Positions 1 through 7,543 of a DNA stretch of 26,281 nt are shown here, piece by piece. The position numbers and the translations under genes are program-made. Position 1 is the first letter of the stretch. Every line of letters begins with the position of its first letter. This stretch comes from an uncultured Clostridia bacterium (lineage in GTDB: Bacteria > Bacillota > Dehalobacteriia > UBA4068 > JAAVYR01), in contig CAMNVD010000006.1 of the NCBI GenBank assembly GCA_946562005.1, positions 1 through 26,281 of the forward strand, written 5' to 3'. Below the pieces are notes generated by a model. The model was not told the DNA's origin. It did not search any database and saw only the letters and a program-made list of their open reading frames with translations.

Positions 1-192
1 CTCTTTGGTCTTTTCCATCATTTGCGTAATGCCAAAATAGTTTTTCGGCCGTTGTTCTTTTTCTATGGCAATGATGGTCCGAATCACATCTTTATCATTT
101 TTGATAAGGGCCTCATAAGCATCACCATAGGATACACCAGTGCGGCGTATCACCGCATCCAAATCTTTTAGCATAGTTTCCATTTCTTCCAT
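1..192 (-). CDS. UBA-like domain protein, partial (DUF4342-type), C-terminus outside window
   Basis: The reading frame is open from an ATG at 192 to the window edge, giving 64 codons without a stop. A GGAG-type Shine-Dalgarno about 9 nt upstream supports this start; a second in-frame Met is codon 4. The visible part has a short helix followed by a ubiquitin-associated-like motif (T-G-V-S-Y, then A-x-x-A-L, then D-V-I-x-T-I-I-x-I-E, residues about 18-43). Bacterial proteins of this type often carry a DUF4342 domain after the UBA-like helix bundle; that part would lie outside the window, so the family call is an inference. It follows recO after a 120-nt gap that contains a repeat copy. Its function is unknown. 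Similar UBA-like modules occur in EF-Ts and in nascent-polypeptide-associated proteins. Confidence 0.6.
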   Translation of the reverse strand, partial: MEEMETMLKDLDAVIRRTGVSYGDAYEALIKNDKDVIRTIIAIEKEQRPKNYFGITQMMEKTKE

Positions 193-260
193 ATTTCCTC
201 ACTCCAGACTATCCTTCTTTTTCTTTAGTAATACCACAAAGCAAGAAAAATATACATATC

Positions 261-297
261 TGTCATGCTGAGAAACATAAGTGACGAAGAATCTTTT
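261..297 (+). repeat. Degenerate copy of a dispersed intergenic repeat
   Basis: This copy starts TGTCATGCTGAG, continues with CATAAGTGACGAAGAATCTTTT, and ends about 15 bp from the recO stop codon. Over 36 nt it matches 28 positions of the inverted copy that ends at 20909. It also shares the exact 11-mer CGAAGAATCTT with the copy that starts at 20814. It lacks an inverted partner here, so it looks like a half-element. It lies in the 120-nt gap between recO and the partial UBA-like gene. No confident promoter or terminator is seen in that gap. Confidence 0.6.
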
Positions 298-312
298 TCA
301 TTATTCAACTAT

Positions 313-1080
313 CTATTTCATGCAACTATCTATCTCCGGCAACAACTGTTGCAGTAGGCATTTAGCCCTGCTGAAGAACTCTATATGATATTGCAGATAG
401 ACAGCTAAAGCCTGTTCCATTTCTGCCTTTGCCGCTTTACTGATTTTTAAGTTTGGCAGCTGTGTCAACGGCGCCTGCAATAGTTTTTCCATCATCAGCA
501 CAGTACCTGCATGAATCACAGGAAGAGATGTTCCGCTGCCGCAGCTGCTGCAAAGAATCCCCCCTTTTACAGGAGAAAGAACAAAGCTGCTGTTTTGCAC
601 ACGCCTGCGACAATTAGTACACCCTGCAAGATAAGGCCGATACCCTAAAATATCCAAAAGACGCAACTCAAAGAAACGTACAGTTAACGTTGCATCCTGA
701 CCTAATTCCAAGAGAACCAATGCCGCCTGCAACAAATAGTATAGGTCGGCATGGACTTTATTTTCCTCTGTTGCCAGCTGTACTAACTCTAAAAGGTAGG
801 AGCCATAAGCAATTTTGCTTAAATCGTCCCGCAATCCCAGATACGGATTAATCACAGCGCTTTGGGTGATTACAGATAAACTCTTTCCGGAGAGGACCGC
901 AAACTCACTGCACATAAAAGGCTGCACAGCCCCACGGAGACTGCTTTTCACCTTCCGAGCACCTTTGGCAATAGCAGAAAACTTGCCCCGCTCTTTGCTA
1001 TAAACCGTTACCAATAGGTCTGTTTCGCTATATTCCCTTGTCCGGAGCACGATACCCTCTACATTACTAGTGCTTGCCAT
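313..1080 (-). CDS. recO: DNA repair protein RecO
   Basis: RecO helps load RecA by removing SSB and annealing strands in the RecFOR recombination pathway. The 255-aa protein has the N-terminal OB-fold signature (E-G-I-V-L-R, then Y-S-E-T-D-L-L, residues 8-23) and the central helical domain. A four-cysteine zinc finger is formed by C154-x2-C157 and C177-x2-C180. The length is normal for the family. The ATG start at 1080 has a GAGGG Shine-Dalgarno about 7 nt upstream. Only 12 nt separate it from the era stop, so the two are co-transcribed, as in many Bacillota. The C-terminus ends close to a repeat copy. Identification is firm. Confidence 0.96.
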   Translation of the reverse strand: MASTSNVEGIVLRTREYSETDLLVTVYSKERGKFSAIAKGARKVKSSLRGAVQPFMCSEFAVLSGKSLSVITQSAVINPYLGLRDDLSKIAYGSYLLELVQLATEENKVHADLYYLLQAALVLLELGQDATLTVRFFELRLLDILGYRPYLAGCTNCRRRVQNSSFVLSPVKGGILCSSCGSGTSLPVIHAGTVLMMEKLLQAPLTQLPNLKISKAAKAEMEQALAVYLQYHIEFFSRAKCLLQQLLPEIDSCMK

Positions 1081-1092
1081 AGGCTATCCCTC

Positions 1093-1986
1093 TTATTTTC
1101 TGTTATCAAAGCCAAAGTTGCGCAAACTGATTTCATTATCCCGCCAGTCAGAGCGGACTTTCACCCGCAATTCTAAAAAGACTTTGCCCTCCAATAAATC
1201 CTCGATATCTACCCGAGCTTTGCTGCCAATGTCACGGAGCATCTGCCCTTTTTTGCCGATGATGATACCTTTCTGTGAATCCCGTTCCACATAAATAACA
1301 GCCTCTACATAGAAATTGCCGTTTTCCCGTTCCTTTACCGACGTCACTTCTACCGCCACGGCATGAGGCACTTCTTCCCTGGTAAGATACAGCACCTTCT
1401 CCCGGATAAGCTCTGCAATGATAGCCCGCTCTGGTTGGTCTGTCACCATATCCTCCGGATAATACTGCGGTCCTTCCGGTAAATACTCCTGAATCACAGC
1501 TAATAACCGTTCCACATTGGTACCCTGTACCGCCGAAATAGGAATAATCTCCCGGAAATCCATTTTATCTTTATACAAATCAATAATGGGCAAAATATCT
1601 TCTGCAGAGAGCATATCAATTTTGTTAATCAGCAAAAATACCGGGCACTTCCGGTCCTTGATTTGATTGATAATAAATTGCTCTCCACTGCCAAAGGTAG
1701 ACGTACCATCAATGAGATAAAGGATAACATCTACATCCTCCATGGCGGCAGTAGCTTCTCCCACCATATATTCGCCCAGTTTATGTTTAGGCTTATGGAT
1801 GCCAGGCGTATCCGTAAAAACAATCTGCATCTCCTCTGTCGTATAAAGCCCCAATATTTTCTGCCGTGTCGTCTGCGGTTTATCAGAGGAAATAGCGATT
1901 TTCTGTTTTAATATGTAATTCATTAAAGACGATTTTCCTACATTTGGTCTGCCTATAATGCTAACAAAGCCGGATTTATACCCCAC
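1093..1986 (-). CDS. era: GTPase Era, 16S rRNA-binding ribosome assembly factor
   Basis: Era binds the 3' end of 16S rRNA and acts in 30S subunit maturation. All GTPase motifs are visible in the 297-aa product: G1 GRPNVGKS (12-19), G2 threonines T39-T40, G3 DTPG (59-62), G4 NKID (121-124) and G5 SA (151-152). The C-terminal KH domain carries the GKKG loop at 244-247. The start is a GTG at 1986 with GAGAGGG about 7-8 nt upstream; no better ATG is available because G1 lies at residue 12. The gene sits between ybeY and recO. The dgkA and cdd genes found between ybeY and era in Bacillus subtilis are absent. Confidence 0.97.
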   Translation of the reverse strand: MGYKSGFVSIIGRPNVGKSSLMNYILKQKIAISSDKPQTTRQKILGLYTTEEMQIVFTDTPGIHKPKHKLGEYMVGEATAAMEDVDVILYLIDGTSTFGSGEQFIINQIKDRKCPVFLLINKIDMLSAEDILPIIDLYKDKMDFREIIPISAVQGTNVERLLAVIQEYLPEGPQYYPEDMVTDQPERAIIAELIREKVLYLTREEVPHAVAVEVTSVKERENGNFYVEAVIYVERDSQKGIIIGKKGQMLRDIGSKARVDIEDLLEGKVFLELRVKVRSDWRDNEISLRNFGFDNRK

Positions 1987-2038
1987 AATGAATCCCTCTC
2001 TTATCTTTTATCTTTTACATATGGTTTATTTTCGTTTG

Positions 2039-2515
2039 CTATCGAGTAAAACCTAAGGCAGCAAGCGCCGCCTCTTGTTTCCCCATCATCACCGCTTCTT
2101 CCTCCGGCGTCTGGTGGTCATAGCCTAATAAATGCAATAACCCATGACTAAAAAGAAACAACACTTCCCGCTCCTTGCTGTGTCCGTATTCTTCACTTTG
2201 GGCATCAGACCTTTCCGTAGAGATGATAATATCCCCCAGCAAATGCGGCTCTTCTGCATCCGGCGGTAACATAAAATCATCACTAGCTACCATTTCATCC
2301 ATAGCAAAGGAAAGTACGTCAGTAGGACGGTCTATACTGCGATATTCTTTATTCAGACGATGGATTTCCTCGTTATCCGTAAAATAAAGACTGATTTCCA
2401 TTTTAGCGATTTCCTCCGGAGCATAAGCTTCCTGCTCAAGAATTTTTTGCGCGGTTTTGTAATAATTCGCTAGCATTGTCTCCGAGGAGTGCCACGTCTC
2501 CGCTAGTCTGTCCAT
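2039..2515 (-). CDS. ybeY: Endoribonuclease YbeY (16S rRNA maturation)
   Basis: YbeY is a single-strand-specific metallo-endoribonuclease needed for 16S rRNA 3'-end processing and ribosome quality control. The zinc-binding signature H-x3-H-x5-H is seen as H124, H128 and H134 (HGLLHLLGYDH), preceded by R-P-T-D-V-L-S-F-A-M (63-72). The frame stays open further upstream. The ATG at 2515 gives 158 aa, matching family length, and has a modest GTGGAA Shine-Dalgarno; earlier in-frame starts would add an unsupported extension. With this start the gene overlaps the end of pgpH by 80 nt in another frame, implying translational coupling. Era follows after a 52-nt gap. Confidence 0.93.
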   Translation of the reverse strand: MDRLAETWHSSETMLANYYKTAQKILEQEAYAPEEIAKMEISLYFTDNEEIHRLNKEYRSIDRPTDVLSFAMDEMVASDDFMLPPDAEEPHLLGDIIISTERSDAQSEEYGHSKEREVLFLFSHGLLHLLGYDHQTPEEEAVMMGKQEAALAALGFTR

Positions 2516-4655
2516 TATGATTTCCACTTTTTTCTTTGTTCCTTTCCATTTCTTTGATGCGTTTTGCATAGTCGATACGCTTATGCTGACTGCCTGCCAA
2601 TACAAGGGTAAAGGTTTCTGCAATCACATCTAAGTCTTTGAAGGTCAAATCGCACTCTTCTAATTGTCCAGCATTAAGCTTTCCTTTGATTACTTCACGA
2701 ATTTTCCCTTCTATCTGGCCCTTGGTAGGCCCTTTTAAGGACTGCACAGCCGCCTGCACACTATCAGCAAGCATTACGATAGCCGCTTCTTTCATTTGCG
2801 GTTTCGGCCCCGGATAGCAGAAATCACTTTTCTTCACTTCTTCCCCTTCTTCAGCGCTTTCTAACGCTTTGTTATAGAAGAAGGAAGCCAAGTCCGTGCC
2901 GTGGTGCTGCTCTAAAATATTAATAATCTCTTTCGGGAAGCTCAGTTCCCGGAGCATATCTGCGCCATCTTTTACATGAGAAACCAAAATCAACGTACTA
3001 AGCGTCGGTAATAATTTATCATGCGGGTTTTCTCCGCCTTCCTGATTTTCGATGAAAAAGCCAGGCCGTTTTAATTTTCCTACATCATGATAATAAGAGG
3101 CCACCCGAGCAAGAAGCGGGTCTGCGCCGATGGCGTCCGCCGCCGCTTCTGCTAAATTCCCTACTAAGATACAGTGGTGATAAGTCCCCGGCGCTTCTAT
3201 CATCAGCTGCTTTAAAAGAGGATGATTAGAGTTAGATAGTTCGATAAGCTTCCCGACTGTGGTAATGCGGAAAGCCCGTTCAAAAAAGGGCAAAGCGCCG
3301 GTCATAAAAATAGAGGAAACCACCCCATTAATCAGACCAAACAACACCCCGAAACCAATGAGTACATAACTTTGGTCATTCATTAAGCCTAAGGCTGCAA
3401 TAATCACCGCATTAGATAATCCCACATAAAAGCTGGACCCTACAAACTGACTGCGGGAATTAACACTGCTAACCTGATAAATGCCAACCATACCGCCGAC
3501 AATAGCCACAATGCCACAATAAGGCTGACCGCTTAGGATTAACGTCATAAAAATCCCCATGATAGCCGTGATAAAAATAGCAATATCACTATTGATAAGC
3601 GCTGCTATCAACATAGAAAAGGCAGCGACCGGCACCAGATAACCACTGACGGAGGAAATATCCATCTGGTCAGAAATACTAAGCCAGCTGCTGATTTTAA
3701 TGACCAGGAGAAACAGGGTAAATAAGATACCCAGGATAATGATATTGGCTTCCCGGCGCACCACAGATTTCTTTTTATAGACATAATAGACAATCAAAAG
3801 ATAGGTGCAGGCCACCAAAAGAAACACACCGACATATGTAATAAATGGAGACTTGCTGCTTTGCAACCCCAGATATTGCATAGTTTCCACTTCTTCAGCA
3901 GTGACAATGCTGCCCTTGCTGAGAATTTTTTCCCCGGGTTTCACAGAAATCACCACTGGCTTCACATCTGCCGTTACTTTTTCGATTTCTTCCATGGTAG
4001 CAATGGCGTCATATACCAGATTCGGCTGAAAATCCACGGCCGCTATCAATCCATTTAAGAGAGCTTTTCCCTGGGAAGAAAAGGATGCCGACGCAATATC
4101 TTTGCTGGTTTTAGAAATTGCGCTATTAATTTGCTCCTCAGTCACGCCGTCCTCAATGGCAGAACGAACAGATATCCGCAAAAAGCTTTGCAGCCGCTCT
4201 AGGTCCCTATCAGAAAAAGCAAGAGCAGTTACTGCCAAATCCTGCTTTCTTTGGTCGGCAAAGAGACTTTTTACGGCCACCTCTTTATCACTTTGTTCCA
4301 ACAGCTCCTCGTCTCGGATAACAGAAATAACTCCAGTGAAAAACTGGTCGATTTCATTTAAAATAGCGTTATCAACTGCTTGGTCACGAAAAAACTTCTG
4401 TCCCACAGTAGAGGCTGCCTTATTTTTTGCCTCCTGGGTACGGATATCACTGACAAACTGGGTTACCGCCCCATTATAAAAGACATCATTCTGCGCTACA
4501 TCTCCTACCCTTACTGAAACCTGAGTAGGATAAAACCCTACAGAGAGAATGACAGTACCAATAATGATGCAAAAAAGCCACCACATCACTGCCCGCACTA
4601 TCTTATTTTTGGATATATTCTCTTTGGGCATTTCCAAACGAAATCCTTTAGCCAT
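2436..4655 (-). CDS. pgpH: 7TM-HD domain c-di-AMP phosphodiesterase (PgpH/YqfF family)
   Basis: Family members such as Listeria PgpH hydrolyse c-di-AMP to pApA at the cytoplasmic membrane. The 739-aa protein has an N-terminal transmembrane helix (about 21-41), a long extracellular region (about 45-268, the 7TMR-HDED type), a block of membrane helices (about 271-460) and a cytoplasmic HD domain. Metal ligands are visible: H493/H494, the HD pair H523-D524 in YYHDVGK, H560 and H584/H585. The ATG at 4655 has a perfect AGGAGG about 6 nt upstream. The C-terminal tail (about 700-739) is polar and probably disordered, and its last 80 nt overlap ybeY. PhoH lies 36 nt upstream. The family is clear; the substrate is inferred from homologs. 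Confidence 0.92.
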   Translation of the reverse strand: MAKGFRLEMPKENISKNKIVRAVMWWLFCIIIGTVILSVGFYPTQVSVRVGDVAQNDVFYNGAVTQFVSDIRTQEAKNKAASTVGQKFFRDQAVDNAILNEIDQFFTGVISVIRDEELLEQSDKEVAVKSLFADQRKQDLAVTALAFSDRDLERLQSFLRISVRSAIEDGVTEEQINSAISKTSKDIASASFSSQGKALLNGLIAAVDFQPNLVYDAIATMEEIEKVTADVKPVVISVKPGEKILSKGSIVTAEEVETMQYLGLQSSKSPFITYVGVFLLVACTYLLIVYYVYKKKSVVRREANIIILGILFTLFLLVIKISSWLSISDQMDISSVSGYLVPVAAFSMLIAALINSDIAIFITAIMGIFMTLILSGQPYCGIVAIVGGMVGIYQVSSVNSRSQFVGSSFYVGLSNAVIIAALGLMNDQSYVLIGFGVLFGLINGVVSSIFMTGALPFFERAFRITTVGKLIELSNSNHPLLKQLMIEAPGTYHHCILVGNLAEAAADAIGADPLLARVASYYHDVGKLKRPGFFIENQEGGENPHDKLLPTLSTLILVSHVKDGADMLRELSFPKEIINILEQHHGTDLASFFYNKALESAEEGEEVKKSDFCYPGPKPQMKEAAIVMLADSVQAAVQSLKGPTKGQIEGKIREVIKGKLNAGQLEECDLTFKDLDVIAETFTLVLAGSQHKRIDYAKRIKEMERNKEKSGNHNGQTSGDVALLGDNASELLQNRAKNS

Positions 4656-4691
4656 AAAGCCTCCTAAATCTCATAGCGAGATAATTTCTAC

Positions 4692-5636
4692 TTATTTTTC
4701 TTCATAAGCAGCAATGATTTTTTCTACCAGCGGGTGCCGTACCACATCTACCTTAGTAAGATAAGAAAAAGTGATACCGGGAATATTTTTCAGCTTTTGT
4801 TCCACTTCCGCAAGCCCAGAAAAATCCCCTTTCGGCAAATCTATCTGAGTAACATCCCCAGTAATCACCGCCTTAGACCCCATGCCTAAGCGCGTCAAAA
4901 ACATTTTCATCTGAGGGGAAGTAGTATTTTGCGCTTCATCCAAGATAATAAAGGCATCCTCTAAAGTACGCCCCCTCATATAAGCAAGAGGAACCACTTC
5001 GACAATATTCCGCTCCATATATTTCCGAGCCATATCATAGCCTAAGATATCATCTAAAGCGTCATAGACTGGGCGGAGATAAGGATTGACTTTTTCCTGC
5101 AAATCCCCTGGTAAAAAGCCAAGTTTTTCCCCGGCCTCTACAGCAGGCCGAGCTAGGACGATGCGGCGCACCTCTTTATTCTTTAATGCCTGGACCGCCA
5201 TGACAACCGCCAGATAGGTCTTACCAGTACCGGCAGGCCCGATGCAAAAGGTCAGGTCGTTTTTACGGATTTTCTCCAGGTAATCATATTGCCCCACTGT
5301 TTTTGCACGTACTTGCTTACCCTTAGCCGTCACGAAAATAGGCGTACTTAGCTTATCAGCGATTTTTTCTTCTGCTGCCACATTTGTTTTTAACCCATAA
5401 GCGACAGTAGCGGATGTAATCTCCCCGCCCTTTGCTGCAATATCTGCTAGATACCTTAGCACCTGCTTGCACTTGGCTGTCCTTTCTGCTGGACCACTAA
5501 TAGATGCCTCGCCGCCTCTCACCACGATTTTCACACCTAGCTCCTGCTCAATAAGACGAATGTGGCTATCCTGCTCGCCCAACACTTCTACTGCTTGTCC
5601 ATTTTCACTTAACGTAATTTTTTCTTCTACTTCCAT
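4692..5636 (-). CDS. phoH: PhoH-family ATPase (PhoH-like, YbeZ type)
   Basis: This 314-aa P-loop ATPase is often linked to YbeY and to RNA or ribosome metabolism. Walker A is GPAGTGKT at 133-140 and Walker B is I-I-L-D-E-A-Q (230-236). The A-R-P-A-V-E-A-G-E-K-L-G-F-L-P-G-D motif (162-178) is characteristic of the family. The N-terminal about 80 residues form the KH-like segment seen in Bacillota PhoH proteins. The ATG at 5636 is preceded by GGAGGG at a rather long spacing of about 13 nt. It is the first gene after a terminator and an extended -10 promoter, so it probably leads the phoH-pgpH-ybeY-era-recO unit. Confidence 0.95.
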   Translation of the reverse strand: MEVEEKITLSENGQAVEVLGEQDSHIRLIEQELGVKIVVRGGEASISGPAERTAKCKQVLRYLADIAAKGGEITSATVAYGLKTNVAAEEKIADKLSTPIFVTAKGKQVRAKTVGQYDYLEKIRKNDLTFCIGPAGTGKTYLAVVMAVQALKNKEVRRIVLARPAVEAGEKLGFLPGDLQEKVNPYLRPVYDALDDILGYDMARKYMERNIVEVVPLAYMRGRTLEDAFIILDEAQNTTSPQMKMFLTRLGMGSKAVITGDVTQIDLPKGDFSGLAEVEQKLKNIPGITFSYLTKVDVVRHPLVEKIIAAYEEK

Positions 5637-5711
5637 CTATAAGAACAGACCCTCCATTGTCATACAAAATCAAATCATATCTGACTAGCATTTTGAATTA
5701 CATCTTTTTAT

Positions 5712-5720
5712 AGTATACCA
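5712..5720 (-). promoter_or_regulatory. Extended -10 promoter upstream of phoH
   Basis: Reading the minus strand from 5720 gives TGGTATACT, an extended -10 element (TG-n-TATACT). The -35 region is weak: TTGCTA lies at 20 nt, and nothing better sits at 17 nt. It is about 75 nt upstream of the phoH start and just downstream of the yqfD terminator, where a new promoter is expected. Confidence 0.55.
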
Positions 5721-5771
5721 TAAATCCCAGCGATTTATAGCAAATCTCTTTTTATTCATATCATATTACAC

Positions 5772-5842
5772 AAAAAAAAACAGGTATAAAAGGTATTTTT
5801 TTAAATTCTAGCTTTCCCAGAAAAACCCTTTTATTCCCTGTT
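5772..5842 (-). terminator. Rho-independent terminator after yqfD
   Basis: In the minus-strand transcript AACAGG-GA-ATAAAAGG pairs with CCTTTTAT-A-CCTGTT, and a run of nine T follows directly (5780-5772). The stem is about 14 bp with a small asymmetric internal bulge. The loop of about 33 nt is unusually large. It begins about 28 nt after the yqfD stop codon and separates the sporulation pair from the phoH unit. Confidence 0.8.
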
Positions 5843-5869
5843 TTCTTCTTGGCATTCTTGTGTACTTTT

Positions 5870-7108
5870 TTATTCTGTCGGCGTTGCGCCCTCCTCCTCC
5901 GACGGTAGCTCCAGCTGCACCTGGTCTTCCGGCGCCAAGGGAACAAAAACCCCAATATCCTCCCGCACTTCCAGCGTTACTTGCACCTGATACAAATCTA
6001 GTCCCTTGGCAATGATACGGATATGCTCGTTTAATATTTCGGCAGAAGCAGGCACTTTTTTCTGCGCTTCCATTTTTCCCCGTGAAATAGCTTCCGCTAA
6101 AGCATCATCACTGCTACGCTCTATCTGCACGGCTTCTTCCTGAGCATAGTCGGTTATCACCCCGCTTATGGGCAATCTCCATGCGCCCCATACCACCAAA
6201 GGATAGACTACGGCTTCTTCATGGCATAATGCATAAGGAGATTCTTTTTTCCCCCACAACAACAAAGATTTCCCCTTGCCGTTATCTAGAGCAAAGCTTG
6301 TAGCAGCCTCCCCTGTCAGTCGATAGCTGGTCTCTACACGGCTACACTCGCCAAACCCCTGATACCATACTCTTGCCTGAATGATAGCGTCTGCTGCCAA
6401 ACGCTGCTGTCCGTTGTTTCCCCATACCAAAGGCTGTCCGGCTGTAACAGTGCTACCCTTTTCCACAGCAGCAGTTCCCCGTCGTACTAAGATGTGGTCT
6501 ACCAAGCCGTCTTTTCCAGCTAAGATATTACCAAACAACAAATCACTTTCCTCTGTATCAGCCATTTTCCGCTCGACCACACTGATGATAACCTTTCCCC
6601 GTTCACTATGAATCCCCACCCAAGAAAGGGCCGGCTGTCCTCGTAAAATATGAGCCTCAGCCTCATGAAAATCCATAAACCAAGTAGAACGGTAAGGCTG
6701 AATCCCTTTCTCTGCTGCCAAAGATATTACATCTTCAAAGCGAACGGTAGTCAAGGGTTCTGGGCTCTCTACTTCCACCTGCAAAGGAATAAAAGAAGCC
6801 ATATAGACCACAGCTGCAAAAAGAAAAGTCCCTGCCACCAGCGCCTGACGTCGTTTCATCCTCAAAAGAAACAACGGCAAACCGCTTTTGCGGTAAACCC
6901 GAAAACGGCATTTACTCCGGCGCGCTAAATGCCGCAATCTGCCCAGACTATACCAGGATACTTTCGCTGAAACCAATTCCTCATTCTGCCAACAAATTTC
7001 TCGAATCTCAATTTGTTCTTGCATGACTAAATTTAAGAATTTTTCAATACCAGCGCCATGGATAAATATCACAACGCTGCCATTTGCCCACCGATAAAAG
7101 TTTTTCAT
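5870..7108 (-). CDS. yqfD: Sporulation protein YqfD
   Basis: YqfD is a membrane protein of the mother cell, in the SigE regulon of Bacillus subtilis; its biochemical role is unknown. The 412-aa product has a basic cytoplasmic N-terminal segment (about 1-87), one transmembrane helix (about 88-108) and a large extracytoplasmic portion. The N-terminal W-x-x-G, then I-x-G-x-G-I-E-K-F-L-N pattern is typical of the family. The ATG at 7108 has AGGGGG about 8 nt upstream and lies 9 nt after the yqfC stop, so yqfC-yqfD is one transcription unit. The acidic C-terminal tail is slightly longer than in B. subtilis. A strong terminator follows. Confidence 0.92.
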   Translation of the reverse strand: MKNFYRWANGSVVIFIHGAGIEKFLNLVMQEQIEIREICWQNEELVSAKVSWYSLGRLRHLARRSKCRFRVYRKSGLPLFLLRMKRRQALVAGTFLFAAVVYMASFIPLQVEVESPEPLTTVRFEDVISLAAEKGIQPYRSTWFMDFHEAEAHILRGQPALSWVGIHSERGKVIISVVERKMADTEESDLLFGNILAGKDGLVDHILVRRGTAAVEKGSTVTAGQPLVWGNNGQQRLAADAIIQARVWYQGFGECSRVETSYRLTGEAATSFALDNGKGKSLLLWGKKESPYALCHEEAVVYPLVVWGAWRLPISGVITDYAQEEAVQIERSSDDALAEAISRGKMEAQKKVPASAEILNEHIRIIAKGLDLYQVQVTLEVREDIGVFVPLAPEDQVQLELPSEEEGATPTE

Positions 7109-7117
7109 GGCCGCCCC

Positions 7118-7423
7118 CTATAGTCCTGTTTCCAGGTTCAGTGCTTTGATTTCTCCCTCAATGACCAACTCTTCTCTGCTCATAGTCTCCAACATTAGTC
7201 CGCTACCGATAATCTCTACCCAACCGCCGCCGATTTTTATACGGATTCTATCTAAATCATAATCGATAATACCTTTATGGTTTTCTACCGTTAGAGAGTA
7301 GTTTCCCGTCATGGTAATTTTAGGCACATCTAATCCTACTTCAGCAGGAATATCCAGCGCATTGACCATAGCCCGCCGTAAGGATTGCTTCTTTGCAGCA
7401 AAAGGATTTTTCTTTTTATTCAT
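7118..7423 (-). CDS. yqfC: Sporulation protein YqfC (YabP/YqfC family)
   Basis: The 101-aa product matches the YabP/YqfC family: D-I-P-A-E-V, then P-K-I-T-M-T-G (about 25-41), V-E-N-H-K-G-I (about 46-52) and Y-x-x-x-R-I-R-I (about 55-62). In B. subtilis, yqfC is transcribed with yqfD by SigE in the mother cell; the related YabP is a coat-associated factor. The ATG at 7423 has AGGAGGGG about 7 nt upstream. It begins a new transcription unit after the terminator at 7496-7533, with a SigE-like promoter in the gap. No membrane segment or signal peptide is seen. Confidence 0.92.
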   Translation of the reverse strand: MNKKKNPFAAKKQSLRRAMVNALDIPAEVGLDVPKITMTGNYSLTVENHKGIIDYDLDRIRIKIGGGWVEIIGSGLMLETMSREELVIEGEIKALNLETGL

Positions 7424-7452
7424 GGTATACCCCTCCTCTTATGGGTATTATC

Positions 7453-7481
7453 AATCTATGAAAAAGAAAAGCAGAATATGT
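7453..7481 (-). promoter_or_regulatory. SigE-like (mother-cell sporulation) promoter for yqfC-yqfD
   Basis: On the minus strand ACATATT (7481-7475) and CATAGATT (7460-7453) are separated by exactly 14 nt. The known SigE consensus is KMATATT and CATACAMT, giving matches of 6/7 and 6/8. It lies 29 nt upstream of the yqfC start codon and 15 nt downstream of a terminator. No SigA-type promoter competes in this gap. Confidence 0.6.
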
Positions 7482-7495
7482 TAAGGAGTCCAATA

Positions 7496-7533
7496 AAAAA
7501 GAAACACCGAATGTAAATTCAGTGTTTCTTTTT
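7496..7533 (-). terminator. Strong Rho-independent terminator ending the nfeD-floA-unknown unit
   Basis: A 17-bp stem (AAAAAGAAACACTGAAT with ATTCGGTGTTTCTTTTT, one G-U pair) closes a 4-nt loop and ends in a T-run. It starts 10 nt after the stop codon of the 156-aa gene. The A/T-rich base makes it look potentially bidirectional, although no gene converges on it. Confidence 0.9.
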
Positions 7534-7543
7534 ATTATTTATT

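Noticed and set aside
5761..5955. 64-residue minus-strand frame (Arg/Lys-rich) between yqfD and phoH
   Set aside because: It overlaps the yqfD 3' end and the terminator stem; its basic composition comes from an A-rich stretch. Not a credible gene.
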